Shown: positions 16,693 through 25,509, counted from the first letter of the stretch. The stretch: 64,000 nt of DNA from Streptomyces sp. PTY087I2 (GCF_001687325.1 NZ_LZRD01000019.1:179776-243775), one strand, 5' to 3'. Notes: generated by a model not told the origin, from the letters alone. Program-made: numbers and translations.

Positions 16693-19425
16693 CTACGCGT
16701 CGCCGCCCGCCGCGCCCGGATCGGCTGCGGCCACGTCCAGGAGCTCGTAGCGGTCGACGGCCTTCTTCAGGGCCGACCGGTCGACCTTGCCCTCCTTGGC
16801 CAGTTCCGTCAGCACCGCCAGCACGATCGACTGCGCGTCGATGTGGAAGAACCGGCGGGCCGCACCCCGGGTGTCCGCGAAGCCGAAGCCGTCCGCGCCC
16901 AGCGACTGGTACGCGCCCGGCACCCAGCGCGCGATCTGGTCCGGCACCGAACGCATCCAGTCCGAGACCGCCACGAACGGGCCCTGGGCCCCTTCGAGCT
17001 TCCTGGTCACGTACGGGACGCGCTGCTCCTCCTCCGGGTGCAGGAGGTTGTGGCGCTCCACGTCCACCGCCTCACGGCGCAGCTCGTTCCAGGAGGTCGC
17101 CGACCAGACGTCCGCCTTGACGTTCCACTCGTCCGCGAGGATCTTCTGCGCCTCCAGGGCCCAGGGGACCGCCACGCCCGACGCCATGATCTGGGCCGGG
17201 ATCTCGCCCTTCTCGCCGGTGGAGAAGCGGTAGATGCCCTTGAGGATGCCGTCGACGTCGACGTTTTCCGGCTCGGCCGGGTGCTGGATCGGCTCGTTGT
17301 AGACGGTGAGGTAGTAGAAGACGTCCTCGTTCGCCTCGCCGTACATCCGGCGGAGCCCGTCCTGCATGATGTGCGCGATCTCGAACCCGAAGGCCGGGTC
17401 GTACGCGACACAGCCCGGGTTCGTCGAGGCGAGCAGCTGCGAGTGGCCGTCCGCGTGCTGGAGACCCTCACCGGTCAGCGTCGTACGCCCGGCGGTCGCG
17501 CCCAGCACGAAACCGCGCGAGAGCTGGTCGGCCATCTGCCAGAACTGGTCACCGGTCCGCTGGAACCCGAACATCGAGTAGAAGACGTACACCGGGATCA
17601 GCGGCTCGCCGTGCGTGGCGTACGCCGAACCGGCCGCGATCAGCGAGGCCGTGCAGCCCGCCTCGGAGATGCCGTCGTGCAGCATCTGACCCGTGGGGGA
17701 CTCCTTGTACGCGAGCAGCAGCTCCCGGTCGACCGCCTCGTACTGCTGGCCCAGCGGGTTGTAGATCTTCGCACTCGGGAAGAACGCGTCCATGCCGAAG
17801 GTGCGGTACTCATCGGGCGCGATCAATACGAACCGCTTGCCGATCTCCTTGTCCCGCATGAGGTCCTTCAGGATGCGGACGAACGCCATGGTGGTGGCGA
17901 TCGACTGCGAACCCGAACCCTTCTTCGCGGCCGCGTACGTCTTGTCCGCGGGCTGCGGCAGCGGCTTCGCACGGACCACCCGGGTCGGGACGTAACCGCC
18001 CAGACTCTGCCGGCGGTCGTGCATGTACTGGATCTCCTCCGAGTCGCGGCCCGGGTGGTAGTAGGGCGGGTAGCCCTCGTCCAGCTGCTTGTCCGTGATC
18101 GGGATGTGCAGGCGGTCCCGGAAGCGCTTGAGGTCCTCGACCGTGAGCTTCTTCATCTGGTGGGTCGCGTTGCGGCCCTCGAAGTTCGGCCCCAGCGTCC
18201 AGCCCTTGACCGTCTGCGCCAGGATGACCGTCGGCTGGCCCTTGTGCGCCTTGGCCGCCGCGTAGGCCGCGTACACCTTGCGGTGGTCGTGACCGCCGCG
18301 CCCCAGGTGCAGGATCTGCTGGTCGGTCATGTCCTTGACCATGTCCCGCAGCCGCGGGTCGTCACCGAAGAAGTGCTCGCGGATGTACGCGCCGGTCTCG
18401 GTGGCGTACGTCTGGAACTGCCCGTCCGGCGTGGTGTTCAGCTTGTTGACCAGGATGCCCGTACGGTCCTGCGCCAGCAGCGGGTCCCAGGAACGGTCCC
18501 AGACCAGCTTGATGACGTTCCAGCCGGCGCCCCGGAACTGCGACTCCAGCTCCTGGATGATCTTGCCGTTGCCGCGCACCGGGCCGTCGAGCCGCTGGAG
18601 GTTGCAGTTGACGACGAAGGTCAGGTTGTCCAGGCCCTCACGGGCCGCGATGGACAGCTGGCCCAGCGACTCCGGCTCGTCCATCTCGCCGTCGCCCAGA
18701 TAGGCCCAGACGTGCGACTTGGAAGTGTCGGCGATCCCGCGCGCCTCCATGTAGCGGTTCATCCGCGCCTGGTAGATCGCGCCGAGCGGACCGAGGCCCA
18801 TCGAGACGGTCGGGAACTCCCAGAAGTCCGGCATCAGCCGCGGGTGCGGGTAGCTGGACAGCCCGTTCGGGGCCTTCGACTTCTCCTGGCGGAACGCGTC
18901 GAGCTGCGCCTCGCTCAGCCGGTCCAGCAGGAACGCGCGGGCGTAGATCCCCGGGGACGCGTGCCCCTGGAAGAAGATCTGGTCGCCGCCGTCGCCCTGG
19001 TCCTTGCCCCGGAAGAAGTGGTTGAAGCCCACGTCGTACAGCGAGGCGGAGGAGGCGAAGGTCGCGATGTGGCCGCCGACGCCGATCCCGGGACGCTGGG
19101 CCCGCGAGACCATCACCGCGGCGTTCCAGCGGGTCGCGTTGAGGACCTTGCGCTCGATCTCCTCGTCGCCGGGGAAGAACGGCTCGTCCTTCGTGGCGAT
19201 CGTGTTCACGTAGTCCGTGCTGCGCATCTCCGGCACCGCCACGCGCTTCTCACGTGCGCGCTCGATGAGCCGGAGCATCAGATAGCGGGCCCGCTCACGG
19301 CCGCGCTCGTCGACGGCGGCGTCGAGGGAGTCCAGCCATTCCTTGGTCTCTTCGGGATCGAAATCCGGGACCTGGCTGGGAAGGCCGCCAATGATGATCG
19401 GGTTGCGATCGGATCCGGAAGCCAC
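16693..19425 (-). CDS. aceE: Pyruvate dehydrogenase E1 component, homodimeric type
   Basis: The 910-residue protein is full length for AceE. It shows the thiamine-diphosphate segment YLGDGEMDEPESLGQL...NLTFVVNCN (around residues 240-275), the substrate-side FFQGHASPGIYAR near 153, the DEYRTFGMDAFFPS segment near 545 and the C-terminal YVTRKLEGAQGPFVAVSDWMR. It decarboxylates pyruvate and acetylates lipoyl-E2 in the cytosol to make acetyl-CoA. No E2 or E3 gene is adjacent, as usual in actinobacteria, where AceE joins a mixed pyruvate/oxoglutarate complex. The start is GTG 19425 with AAGGA six bases upstream. Confidence 0.97.
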   Translation of the reverse strand: MASGSDRNPIIIGGLPSQVPDFDPEETKEWLDSLDAAVDERGRERARYLMLRLIERAREKRVAVPEMRSTDYVNTIATKDEPFFPGDEEIERKVLNATRWNAAVMVSRAQRPGIGVGGHIATFASSASLYDVGFNHFFRGKDQGDGGDQIFFQGHASPGIYARAFLLDRLSEAQLDAFRQEKSKAPNGLSSYPHPRLMPDFWEFPTVSMGLGPLGAIYQARMNRYMEARGIADTSKSHVWAYLGDGEMDEPESLGQLSIAAREGLDNLTFVVNCNLQRLDGPVRGNGKIIQELESQFRGAGWNVIKLVWDRSWDPLLAQDRTGILVNKLNTTPDGQFQTYATETGAYIREHFFGDDPRLRDMVKDMTDQQILHLGRGGHDHRKVYAAYAAAKAHKGQPTVILAQTVKGWTLGPNFEGRNATHQMKKLTVEDLKRFRDRLHIPITDKQLDEGYPPYYHPGRDSEEIQYMHDRRQSLGGYVPTRVVRAKPLPQPADKTYAAAKKGSGSQSIATTMAFVRILKDLMRDKEIGKRFVLIAPDEYRTFGMDAFFPSAKIYNPLGQQYEAVDRELLLAYKESPTGQMLHDGISEAGCTASLIAAGSAYATHGEPLIPVYVFYSMFGFQRTGDQFWQMADQLSRGFVLGATAGRTTLTGEGLQHADGHSQLLASTNPGCVAYDPAFGFEIAHIMQDGLRRMYGEANEDVFYYLTVYNEPIQHPAEPENVDVDGILKGIYRFSTGEKGEIPAQIMASGVAVPWALEAQKILADEWNVKADVWSATSWNELRREAVDVERHNLLHPEEEQRVPYVTRKLEGAQGPFVAVSDWMRSVPDQIARWVPGAYQSLGADGFGFADTRGAARRFFHIDAQSIVLAVLTELAKEGKVDRSALKKAVDRYELLDVAAADPGAAGGDA

Positions 19426-19931
19426 ACTGTTCCTTCGCTGTTCGGTGGTGCTCTACGGGGCTGTTCGCGGGGAACGTGCCCCCGGACAGCTCTGCCAACT
19501 CTGTGCGCGCCGCCTCCATCGTGCTACCGCGAGGGCCCGAACGTCATCTCTACCGAGGGGTAACCCCGCGGTTCGCAAAACTCGTCCGCGGGGCACGCGT
19601 GTGGGCGGTACACGGCTGGGTACGGGCAAACCGCAACCTTACGCCCAAGGCGTCCAAGCGTTCCCAAAGGCTGTTCGACTCCTATTGGCGGAGCGAAACC
19701 GCATAAGCTGAGGAAGGACGTAAACGGATGGAGCGACCCGGGACAGACCCCGGGAAGCCGCCGGAGAGACATGCCGGAACTTGCGGCGACGTGGCAGGGA
19801 ACGTCACCGTATAGGCGGTCTCGCACGCTGGGTACTTGCGCGATTCGCCGGGCCCGTGTGGACTACGGCCTACGCCCCGCGCACGCGCGTGGGCTGGAGC
19901 ATTTTCCGAAGACATGATCAGGAGGCAACCC
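19426..19931. other. 506-base intergenic region between aceE and the DUF3052 gene
   Basis: No gene with codon bias or recognisable protein was found. The region must contain the promoters of both divergent genes. A CCCGGG-acagac-CCCGGG pairing near 19737-19755 and a purine-rich GATGGAGCGAC context look structured, but they do not match a riboswitch family that I can name. An upstream frame on the minus strand (ATG 19519) runs into aceE in a different phase and has no supporting family. Confidence 0.6.
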
Positions 19932-20369
19932 GTGAGCGCGACCGCGGACCACGCGGAGGAGCGGACCAACCCGGCAGCACGCCTGGGGTTCGAGCCCGGA
20001 CAAGTGGTCCAGGAGATCGGCTACGACGACGACGTCGAGCTGGAGCTCCGTGAGGGCATTGAGGCCACTACCGGCCAGGAACTCGTCGACGAGGACTACG
20101 ACGACGTCGCAGACGTCGTCCTGCTCTGGTTCCGCGACGAGGACGGCGACCTTACGGACGCGCTGGTGGATGCCATTGGTCTGATCGAGGAGGGCGGGAT
20201 GGTCTGGCTGATGACGCCGAAGACCGGCCGTGACGGCTACGTCGAACCGAGCGACATCAATGAGGCCGCCCAGACGGCCGGGCTCGCCCAGACCAAGAGC
20301 ATCAGCGCGGGCAAGGACTGGACGGGCAGCCGTCTGGCCACCCCCAAGGGGGCCAAGGCCAAGCGCTGA
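19932..20369 (+). CDS. DUF3052 family protein
   Basis: The 145-residue acidic protein (core GFEPGQVVQEIGYDDDVELE, then LLWFRDEDGDLTDALVDA and VWLMTPKTGRDGYVEPSDI) belongs to DUF3052, conserved across actinobacteria. It has no known enzymatic motif. It is soluble and probably a regulatory or scaffold protein. GTG 19932 is chosen because AGGAGG ends six bases upstream; an in-frame ATG at 19914 lies before that site and would not use it. In Streptomyces it sits between aceE and the peroxiredoxin gene. A 13-bp hairpin (20391-20428) ends its transcript. Confidence 0.9.
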   Translation: MSATADHAEERTNPAARLGFEPGQVVQEIGYDDDVELELREGIEATTGQELVDEDYDDVADVVLLWFRDEDGDLTDALVDAIGLIEEGGMVWLMTPKTGRDGYVEPSDINEAAQTAGLAQTKSISAGKDWTGSRLATPKGAKAKR

Positions 20370-20390
20370 ACCGCTCTTCGCACCACCCCG

Positions 20391-20428
20391 AGGCCCTCAC
20401 GGGCGCGCACCGCACCCGTGAGGGCCTT
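20391..20428. terminator. Hairpin terminator after the DUF3052 gene
   Basis: AGGCCCTCACGGG (20391-20403) pairs exactly with CCCGTGAGGGCCT (20415-20427) around an 11-base loop, followed by TTCG. Confidence 0.85.
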
Positions 20429-20525
20429 CGTACGCCCGCGACCGGGCTGCGTAGGGTGGGAGTCACCCGGACGGACCCGCCCCGGGTCCCGGGTAAGCGG
20501 AGAAGCGGCGAAGGGATACGTGTTC

Positions 20526-20984
20526 ATGACGATCGAGGTCGGCAGCCAGGCCCCGGACTTCCAGCTCAAGGACAACCACGGCAGGACCGTGAGCCTGGCG
20601 GAGTTCCGCGGTGAGAAGAACGTGGTGCTGGTGTTCTACCCGTTCGCCTTCACCGGCGTCTGCACCGGCGAGCTGTGCGCGCTCCGCGACGAGCTGCCCC
20701 GCTTCGAGAACGAGGGCACCCAGCTCCTCGCCGTATCCAACGACTCCATCCACACCCTGCGCGTCTTCGCCGAGCAGGAGGGCCTGGAGTACCCGCTGCT
20801 GTCCGACTTCTGGCCGCACGGGGAGACCTCGCGGGCGTACGGCGTCTTCGACGAGGACAAGGGCTGCGCGGTGCGCGGCACCTTCGTCATCGACAAGGAG
20901 GGCGTCGTCCGCTGGAGCGTCGTCAACGGCCTCCCGGACGCCCGCGACCTGAACGACTACGTCAAGGCGCTCGAAGCGCTCTGA
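20526..20984 (+). CDS. AhpE-type peroxiredoxin
   Basis: The 152-residue protein follows Mycobacterium tuberculosis AhpE closely (GxxAPDFxLxD, NVVLVFYPFAFTGVCTGEL, PLLSDFWPHGxxSxAYGVFxE, RGTFVIDKEG). The peroxidatic Cys is C46 in the PxxxTxxC motif (P39, T43, C46), with Arg in VRGTF completing the site. C51 could act as a resolving residue, although AhpE enzymes normally use external thiols. It reduces hydroperoxides in the cytosol. It lies directly upstream of the TerD cluster, fitting a joint oxidative/metal stress response, but a hairpin separates them. An in-frame GTG at 20520 is an alternative start. Confidence 0.93.
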   Translation: MTIEVGSQAPDFQLKDNHGRTVSLAEFRGEKNVVLVFYPFAFTGVCTGELCALRDELPRFENEGTQLLAVSNDSIHTLRVFAEQEGLEYPLLSDFWPHGETSRAYGVFDEDKGCAVRGTFVIDKEGVVRWSVVNGLPDARDLNDYVKALEAL

Positions 20985-21002
20985 GACGATCTCCTGGCGA
21001 CG

Positions 21003-21029
21003 CCCGGCCAAAAGCCTGTTTTGGCCGGG
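21003..21029. terminator. Hairpin terminator after the AhpE gene
   Basis: CCCGGCCAAAA pairs with TTTTGGCCGGG around a GCCTG loop (11 bp). It separates the peroxiredoxin from the TerD genes. Confidence 0.85.
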
Positions 21030-21122
21030 AACCGGTCACTAGGATCCAATCGTTGATCCGATGCCAACGAACGACGGGGACGCTGGTGTCTGCCGGCCCC
21101 TGAGAAAACTACTGGAGGACTC

Positions 21123-21698
21123 GTGGGAGTCAGCCTCAGCAAGGGCGGCAACGTCTCGCTGACCAAGGCCGCGCCCAACCTGACCGCGGTCATCGTCGGT
21201 CTGGGCTGGGACGCCCGCACCACCACCGGGGGTGACTTCGACCTCGACGCCAGCGCTCTGCTGACGAACCCCGAGGGCAAGGTCGCCACCGACGGCAATT
21301 TCGTCTTCTTCAACAACCTGAAGAGCCCGGACGGTTCCGTCGAGCACACCGGTGACAACACCACCGGTGAGGGCGAGGGCGACGACGAGGTCATCAAGGT
21401 GAACCTCGCCGGTGTCCCGGCCGACGTCGACAAGATCGTCTTCCCGGTCTCGATCTACGAGGCCGAGACCCGCCAGCAGAGCTTCGGCCAGGTCCGTAAC
21501 GCGTACATCCGCGTGGTCAACCAGGCCGACAACTCCGAGCTCGCCCGCTACGACCTGAGCGAGGACGCCTCGACGGAGACCGCGATGGTCTTCGGCGAGC
21601 TCTACCGCAACGGGGCCGAGTGGAAGTTCCGCGCCATCGGCCAGGGGTACGCCTCCGGCCTGCGCGGCATCGCCCAGGACTTCGGCGTCAACGTCTGA
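21123..21698 (+). CDS. TerD-family calcium-binding stress protein (first copy)
   Basis: The 191-residue protein is a canonical TerD: KGGNVSLTKAAPNLTAVIVGLGWD at the N-terminus, the first acidic site GDFDLDASA, FFNNLKSPDGSVEHTGDN, and the second acidic site GEGEGDDEVI. The C-terminus carries GELYRNGAEWKFRAIGQGYASGLRGIAQDFGVNV. These Asp/Glu clusters bind Ca2+ in studied TerD proteins. TerD proteins are cytosolic, take part in tellurite, oxidative-stress and phage resistance phenotypes, and influence differentiation in Streptomyces. It starts with GTG 21123, preceded by GGAGG. The next gene is a close paralogue, so this is a tandem duplication. Confidence 0.95.
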   Translation: MGVSLSKGGNVSLTKAAPNLTAVIVGLGWDARTTTGGDFDLDASALLTNPEGKVATDGNFVFFNNLKSPDGSVEHTGDNTTGEGEGDDEVIKVNLAGVPADVDKIVFPVSIYEAETRQQSFGQVRNAYIRVVNQADNSELARYDLSEDASTETAMVFGELYRNGAEWKFRAIGQGYASGLRGIAQDFGVNV

Positions 21699-21844
21699 CG
21701 TTCTGGCGCCAGGGGGGTGTCCGACCGGTCCGATCCGGCGGGCACCCCCGACCGGGCGCTTTCGACGCCCGACCCCGGGCGTCGGAAGCGCCCGGCAGCG
21801 TTTTTCGCGACGCAGCGTTTTTTCACGACTCGGGGAGGACACAC

Positions 21845-22420
21845 ATGGGCGTCACGCTCGCCAAGGGAGGCAATGTCTCCCTCTCCAAGGTCGCACCCAA
21901 CCTCACCCAGGTGCTGGTCGGGCTCGGCTGGGACGCACGCTCCACCACCGGAGCCGATTTCGACCTCGACGCCAGCGCCCTGCTGTGCCAGTCGGGGCGG
22001 GTGCTCGGTGACGAGTGGTTCGTCTTCTACAACAACCTCACGAGCCCGGACGGCTCCGTCGAGCACACCGGCGACAACCTCACCGGTGAGGGCGAGGGCG
22101 ACGACGAGTCCGTCATCGTCCGCCTCGACCAGGTCCCGGCCCACTGCGACAAGATCGTCTTTCCGGTCTCGATCCATGAGGCGGACAGCCGGGGCCAGGC
22201 GTTCGGCCAGGTCAGCAATGCGTTCATCCGCGTGGTCAACCAGGCCGACGGCCAGGAACTCGCCCGCTACGACCTCAGCGAGGACGCCTCGACGGAGACC
22301 GCGATGATCTTCGGCGAGCTCTACCGGTACAACGGCGAGTGGAAATTCCGTGCAGTCGGCCAGGGGTACGCATCGGGCCTGCGAGGCATCGCTCTAGACT
22401 TCGGCGTCAACGTTTCATAA
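21845..22420 (+). CDS. TerD-family calcium-binding stress protein (second copy)
   Basis: The 191-residue protein matches the preceding TerD along its whole length, including ADFDLDASALL, NNLTSPDGSVEHTGDNLTGEGEGDDESV and the C-terminal WKFRAVGQGYASGLRGIALDFGVNVS. Both Ca2+ sites are complete. It differs mainly in having Cys residues (LLCQSGR, PAHCDK) that the first copy lacks, which could give it a redox- or metal-responsive character. A GGGGAGGA ribosome-binding site precedes ATG 21845. It is followed within 70 bases by the TerC-like gene and is likely cotranscribed. Confidence 0.95.
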   Translation: MGVTLAKGGNVSLSKVAPNLTQVLVGLGWDARSTTGADFDLDASALLCQSGRVLGDEWFVFYNNLTSPDGSVEHTGDNLTGEGEGDDESVIVRLDQVPAHCDKIVFPVSIHEADSRGQAFGQVSNAFIRVVNQADGQELARYDLSEDASTETAMIFGELYRYNGEWKFRAVGQGYASGLRGIALDFGVNVS

Positions 22421-22490
22421 CGCCGCGCACGGGCGCGGGGGGCCCCGACACACCGGGGGAGACCCTTTACATAACACGATGGGGTAGCCA

Positions 22491-23642
22491 GTGGTACTGA
22501 AAACCTTCGGCTGGTCGTTCGCGGTCACCGCGCTCGGCCTGGTCGCGGCGATTTTCTACGGGGGGTGGCAGGCTTTCGGCATCGTCGCGATCCTGTCCGT
22601 CCTGGAGATCTCGCTGTCCTTCGACAACGCGGTGATCAACGCCGGAATCCTGAAGAAGATGAATGCCTTCTGGCAGAAGATCTTCCTCACCGTCGGCATC
22701 CTCATCGCCGTCTTCGGTATGCGACTGGTGTTCCCCGTCGTGATCGTGGCCGTGAGCGCCAAGCTCGGACCGATCGAGGCCATCGACCTGTCCTTCAACG
22801 ACCCCGACAAGTACAAGGAACTGGTGACGGACGCCCATCCGTCGATCGCCGCCTTCGGTGGCATGTTCCTGCTGATGATCTTCCTCGACTTCATCTTCGA
22901 CGAGGAACGGGACATCCACTGGCTGCGCTGGATCGAGCGTCCGCTCGCCAAGCTCGGCAAGGTCGACATGCTGTCGGTCTGCGTCGCCCTGATCATCCTC
23001 ATGATCACCGCGATGACCTTCGCGACCCAGGCCCACCAGCACGGCGGCGGGCACGTGGACAAGTCGGCGACGGTCATGCTCTCCGGCATCGCCGGTCTGA
23101 TCACCTACCTGATCGTCGGCGGGCTCTCCGGATTCTTCGAGAACAAGCTCGAAGAGGAGGAGGAGCGTGAGCACGAGGCCGAGGAAGAGGCCAAGAAGAA
23201 GGGCAAGCCCGTCACCGGGGTCGCCCTCGCGGGCAAGGCCGCGTTCTTCCTCTTCCTCTACCTGGAAGTCCTGGACGCCTCGTTCTCCTTCGATGGGGTC
23301 ATCGGCGCCTTCGCCATCACCAACGAGATCGTGCTGATGGCCCTCGGCCTCGGCATCGGCGCCATGTACGTCCGTTCGCTCACCGTCTACCTGGTGCGCG
23401 AGGGCACGCTCGACGACTACGTCTACCTGGAGCACGGCGCGCACTACGCGATCGGCGCGCTCTCCGTCATCCTGCTGATCACCATCCAGCACGAGATCAA
23501 CGAGCTCATCACCGGCTCGGTCGGCGTGATCCTGATCGCCTTCTCCTTCTGGTCCTCGGTCAAGCGCAACCGCGCGCTCGGCGCGGAATCCGACGGGGAC
23601 GACGCCTCGGGCACCAAGGCGGAAGTGTCCTCCGGGGTGTGA
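22491..23642 (+). CDS. TerC/DUF475-family integral membrane protein
   Basis: The 383-residue protein has about nine hydrophobic segments, the TerC-type acidic membrane motifs VLEISLSFDNAVINAGIL (helix 2) and YLEVLDASFSFDGVIGAF (helix 6-7), and a highly charged cytoplasmic loop with an EEEEEREHEAEEEAKKK stretch at about 226-242. TerC-family proteins are implicated in metal (Mn2+/Ca2+) export and in anchoring TerD proteins at the membrane. The paired SFDN/SFDG acidic motifs suggest a metal pathway. GTG 22491 is the start. A hairpin at 23668-23736 follows. Confidence 0.92.
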   Translation: MVLKTFGWSFAVTALGLVAAIFYGGWQAFGIVAILSVLEISLSFDNAVINAGILKKMNAFWQKIFLTVGILIAVFGMRLVFPVVIVAVSAKLGPIEAIDLSFNDPDKYKELVTDAHPSIAAFGGMFLLMIFLDFIFDEERDIHWLRWIERPLAKLGKVDMLSVCVALIILMITAMTFATQAHQHGGGHVDKSATVMLSGIAGLITYLIVGGLSGFFENKLEEEEEREHEAEEEAKKKGKPVTGVALAGKAAFFLFLYLEVLDASFSFDGVIGAFAITNEIVLMALGLGIGAMYVRSLTVYLVREGTLDDYVYLEHGAHYAIGALSVILLITIQHEINELITGSVGVILIAFSFWSSVKRNRALGAESDGDDASGTKAEVSSGV

Positions 23643-23667
23643 CGCGGTAGGGATTGAGGAACGCTCT

Positions 23668-23736
23668 CTGCGGGGCGGCCCACACGGCGACGGCTCTCCG
23701 GGAACTCCCGGACCCGGCCCGAGGGCCGCCCCGCAG
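23668..23736. terminator. Branched hairpin after the TerC-like gene
   Basis: CTGCGGGGCGGCCC (23668-23681) pairs exactly with GGGCCGCCCCGCAG (23723-23736). A second small stem, TCCGGGA-act-CCCGGA, fits inside the loop. Confidence 0.75.
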
Positions 23737-23750
23737 TGATGTCCGGGGTG

Positions 23751-23815
23751 CGAACAGGCGACGCGAACAGGCGACGCGAACAGCGCGAGCAGGCGACGCG
23801 AACAGGCGACGACGG
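23751..23815. repeat. Five 13-base direct repeats upstream of the TerA-like gene
   Basis: The unit cgaacaggcgacg occurs head to tail, with one copy shortened and one with an A-to-G change, and ends 18 bases before the ATG of the next gene. It occupies the 5' untranslated region or promoter and could be a multi-site operator or a slippage product. Confidence 0.85.
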
Positions 23816-23833
23816 GAACAGGTGGGGGCAGGG

Positions 23834-24568
23834 ATGGGATTCTTCGACGGCCTGTGGCCGGGGCGCGCGGCACAGTTCGACTCGGGCAACGCGGCGTCGA
23901 GCGCCGTCGTGCTGTCCAAACGGAACGCCACGATCTCGCTCAACAAGCAGGGCGCCCTGTCGGGCAACCTCCGGGTCAACCTCTCCTGGCGGATGCGGAC
24001 CTCGGACATCGAGGGCCGCTCCCGCCAGAGCGGCAGGCTGCGGCGCCCCCTCCAGCTCTTCAAGCCCGAGGTCGTCCAGGCGCACACCCAGGGCGTCGTC
24101 AACGTCGACCTGGACCTCGGCTGCATGTACGAGCTGATGGACGGCACCAAGGGCGTCGTACAGCCCCTGGGCAGCCTGATCGGCGACCTCAACGGCCCGC
24201 CCTACATCCGGCTCAGCGGCGACGACCGGTTCGGCGCCCCCTCGGGCGAGACGGTCTACGTCAACCTCGACCAGCGCGACAAGATCAAACGGCTGCTGTT
24301 CTTCGTCTACATCTACGACCGGACGCCGGCGTTCGACCGTACGCACGCCAAGATCACGCTCTACCCGGGCCACGGCCCGCGCATCGAGATCGAGCTGGAC
24401 GAACGCGCGCCGCAGGCCCGCTCCTGCGCGGTGTTCACCGTGGAGAACATCAAGGACGAGCTGATCGTGCGCCGCGAGGTGAAGTTCGTGTACGGGTTCC
24501 AGTCGGAGCTGGACCGGCTGTACGGCTACGGCATGCAATGGGGGCGCGGCTACAAGTCCCGGACCTGA
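23834..24568 (+). CDS. TerA-like tellurium resistance/stress protein
   Basis: The 244-residue protein has a TerD-like beta fold (VVLSKRNATISLNKQG near the start, VNVDLDLGCMYELMDG in the middle, AHAKITLYPGHGPRIEIELDE later) but follows the TerA pattern, ending in CAVFTVENIKDELIVRREVKFVYGFQSELDRLYGYGMQWGRGYK. TerA proteins lack the complete double Ca2+ site of TerD and assemble with them. Here VDLDLG and ELDE are the acidic remnants. It is cytosolic. It follows the TerC-like gene after a hairpin and a 13-base repeat array, so it may have separate control, and is convergent with the next TerD gene. Confidence 0.88.
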   Translation: MGFFDGLWPGRAAQFDSGNAASSAVVLSKRNATISLNKQGALSGNLRVNLSWRMRTSDIEGRSRQSGRLRRPLQLFKPEVVQAHTQGVVNVDLDLGCMYELMDGTKGVVQPLGSLIGDLNGPPYIRLSGDDRFGAPSGETVYVNLDQRDKIKRLLFFVYIYDRTPAFDRTHAKITLYPGHGPRIEIELDERAPQARSCAVFTVENIKDELIVRREVKFVYGFQSELDRLYGYGMQWGRGYKSRT

Positions 24569-24606
24569 TGCCGGGGCCGCTCCCGAAGCACGGCTCAGGG
24601 CACGGC

Positions 24607-25509
24607 TCAGGACCGGACGAACTGCGGACCTTGCGGAGGCAGCACGAAATGGGGGTCGGGCGCGTGCGCGGCGGCTGCCGCGGGCTGCGGATAGCCGTAG
24701 GCGGGCGGTGCGGCGGCGGGCTGCGGATAGCCGTACGCCGGCTGCTGGGCCCCGGCGGCGGCAGCGGGCGGCGCGGCCGGGGGCGGATAGCCGTAGGAGG
24801 GCTGCTGATGCTGCACCGTGGCCTGGGAGTCGGGCCCGGTTCCGGTGGCCCCGGCCGGGACGGGTCCCGGCGGCGCGTTCGGAGGCGGCGGCACGGCGGC
24901 CGGGAGGGGCCCCGCGGCGGCCGGTTCCTGCGCCCCGTCGGCCGCCCGGTTCTCGTCCGCCGACTCCGAATCGTCCACCGAGATGCCGAAGGCGGTGGCC
25001 AGGCCGATCAGGCCGGTGGGATAGCCCTGGCCGACCGCACGGAACTTCCAGCCCTCACCGCGCCGGTACAGCTCGCCGCAGATGATCGCGGTCTCTTCCC
25101 CGGTCTCCGGCCGCACATCGAACACCGCCAGCGGCTCGCCGTCGGCGAAGGCGGTGTCGAACAGGAGTATCCGCAGGTCCGGGACCTGTTCGAAGGCGGC
25201 CCCGTCGGAGGAGGCCGCGATGACGACCTGGTCCACCGAGGCGTCGAGCGCCCCGAGGTCCGCCTCGATCGTATCCGTCAGCCCTTCGGGGACACTGCGC
25301 TTCGGCAGCCGCCGGACCAGGCCGGAGGGGTGCCGGGGCTGGTTGTAGAAGACGAAGTCCTCGTCCGACCGCACCCGCCCGGACGCACCGAGGAGCAGGG
25401 CGGAGGCGTCCACGTCGGGAACCCCGGCGCCCGGGGTCCAGCGCAGCACGGCCCGGACGGCCGCGGCATCGACAGGGACGTTCGAGCCCTTCAGCATCGT
25501 GTGCGTCAT
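24607..25509 (-). CDS. TerD-family protein with long Pro/Ala/Tyr-rich C-terminal tail
   Basis: The 300-residue protein has an N-terminal TerD domain (MLKGSNVPVD, WTPGAGVPDVDASALLL, DEDFVFYNQPRHPSGLV, EETAIICGELYRRGEGWKFRAVGQGY, ending near residue 170). A low-complexity tail of about 120 residues follows, with repeated YGYPxP/QQPAYGYPQPA units. The acidic metal site is reduced (DVDASA kept, the GEGDDE loop lost). Such tails may drive condensation or membrane association. ATG 25509 (MTHTMLKG) is preferred over 25518 for spacing to GCAGG. It is divergent from the lyase operon and probably shares its control region. Confidence 0.88.
   Translation of the reverse strand: MTHTMLKGSNVPVDAAAVRAVLRWTPGAGVPDVDASALLLGASGRVRSDEDFVFYNQPRHPSGLVRRLPKRSVPEGLTDTIEADLGALDASVDQVVIAASSDGAAFEQVPDLRILLFDTAFADGEPLAVFDVRPETGEETAIICGELYRRGEGWKFRAVGQGYPTGLIGLATAFGISVDDSESADENRAADGAQEPAAAGPLPAAVPPPPNAPPGPVPAGATGTGPDSQATVQHQQPSYGYPPPAAPPAAAAGAQQPAYGYPQPAAAPPAYGYPQPAAAAAHAPDPHFVLPPQGPQFVRS

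Noticed and set aside
19295..19519. A minus-strand frame starting at ATG 19519 that overlaps the start of aceE
   Set aside because: It could be an upstream regulatory frame, but it has no binding site and no motif, and most of it lies inside aceE in a different phase.
16522..19563. A plus-strand open frame of about 1013 codons opposite aceE
   Set aside because: It mirrors the codon pattern of AceE, has no recognisable family and no ribosome-binding site.
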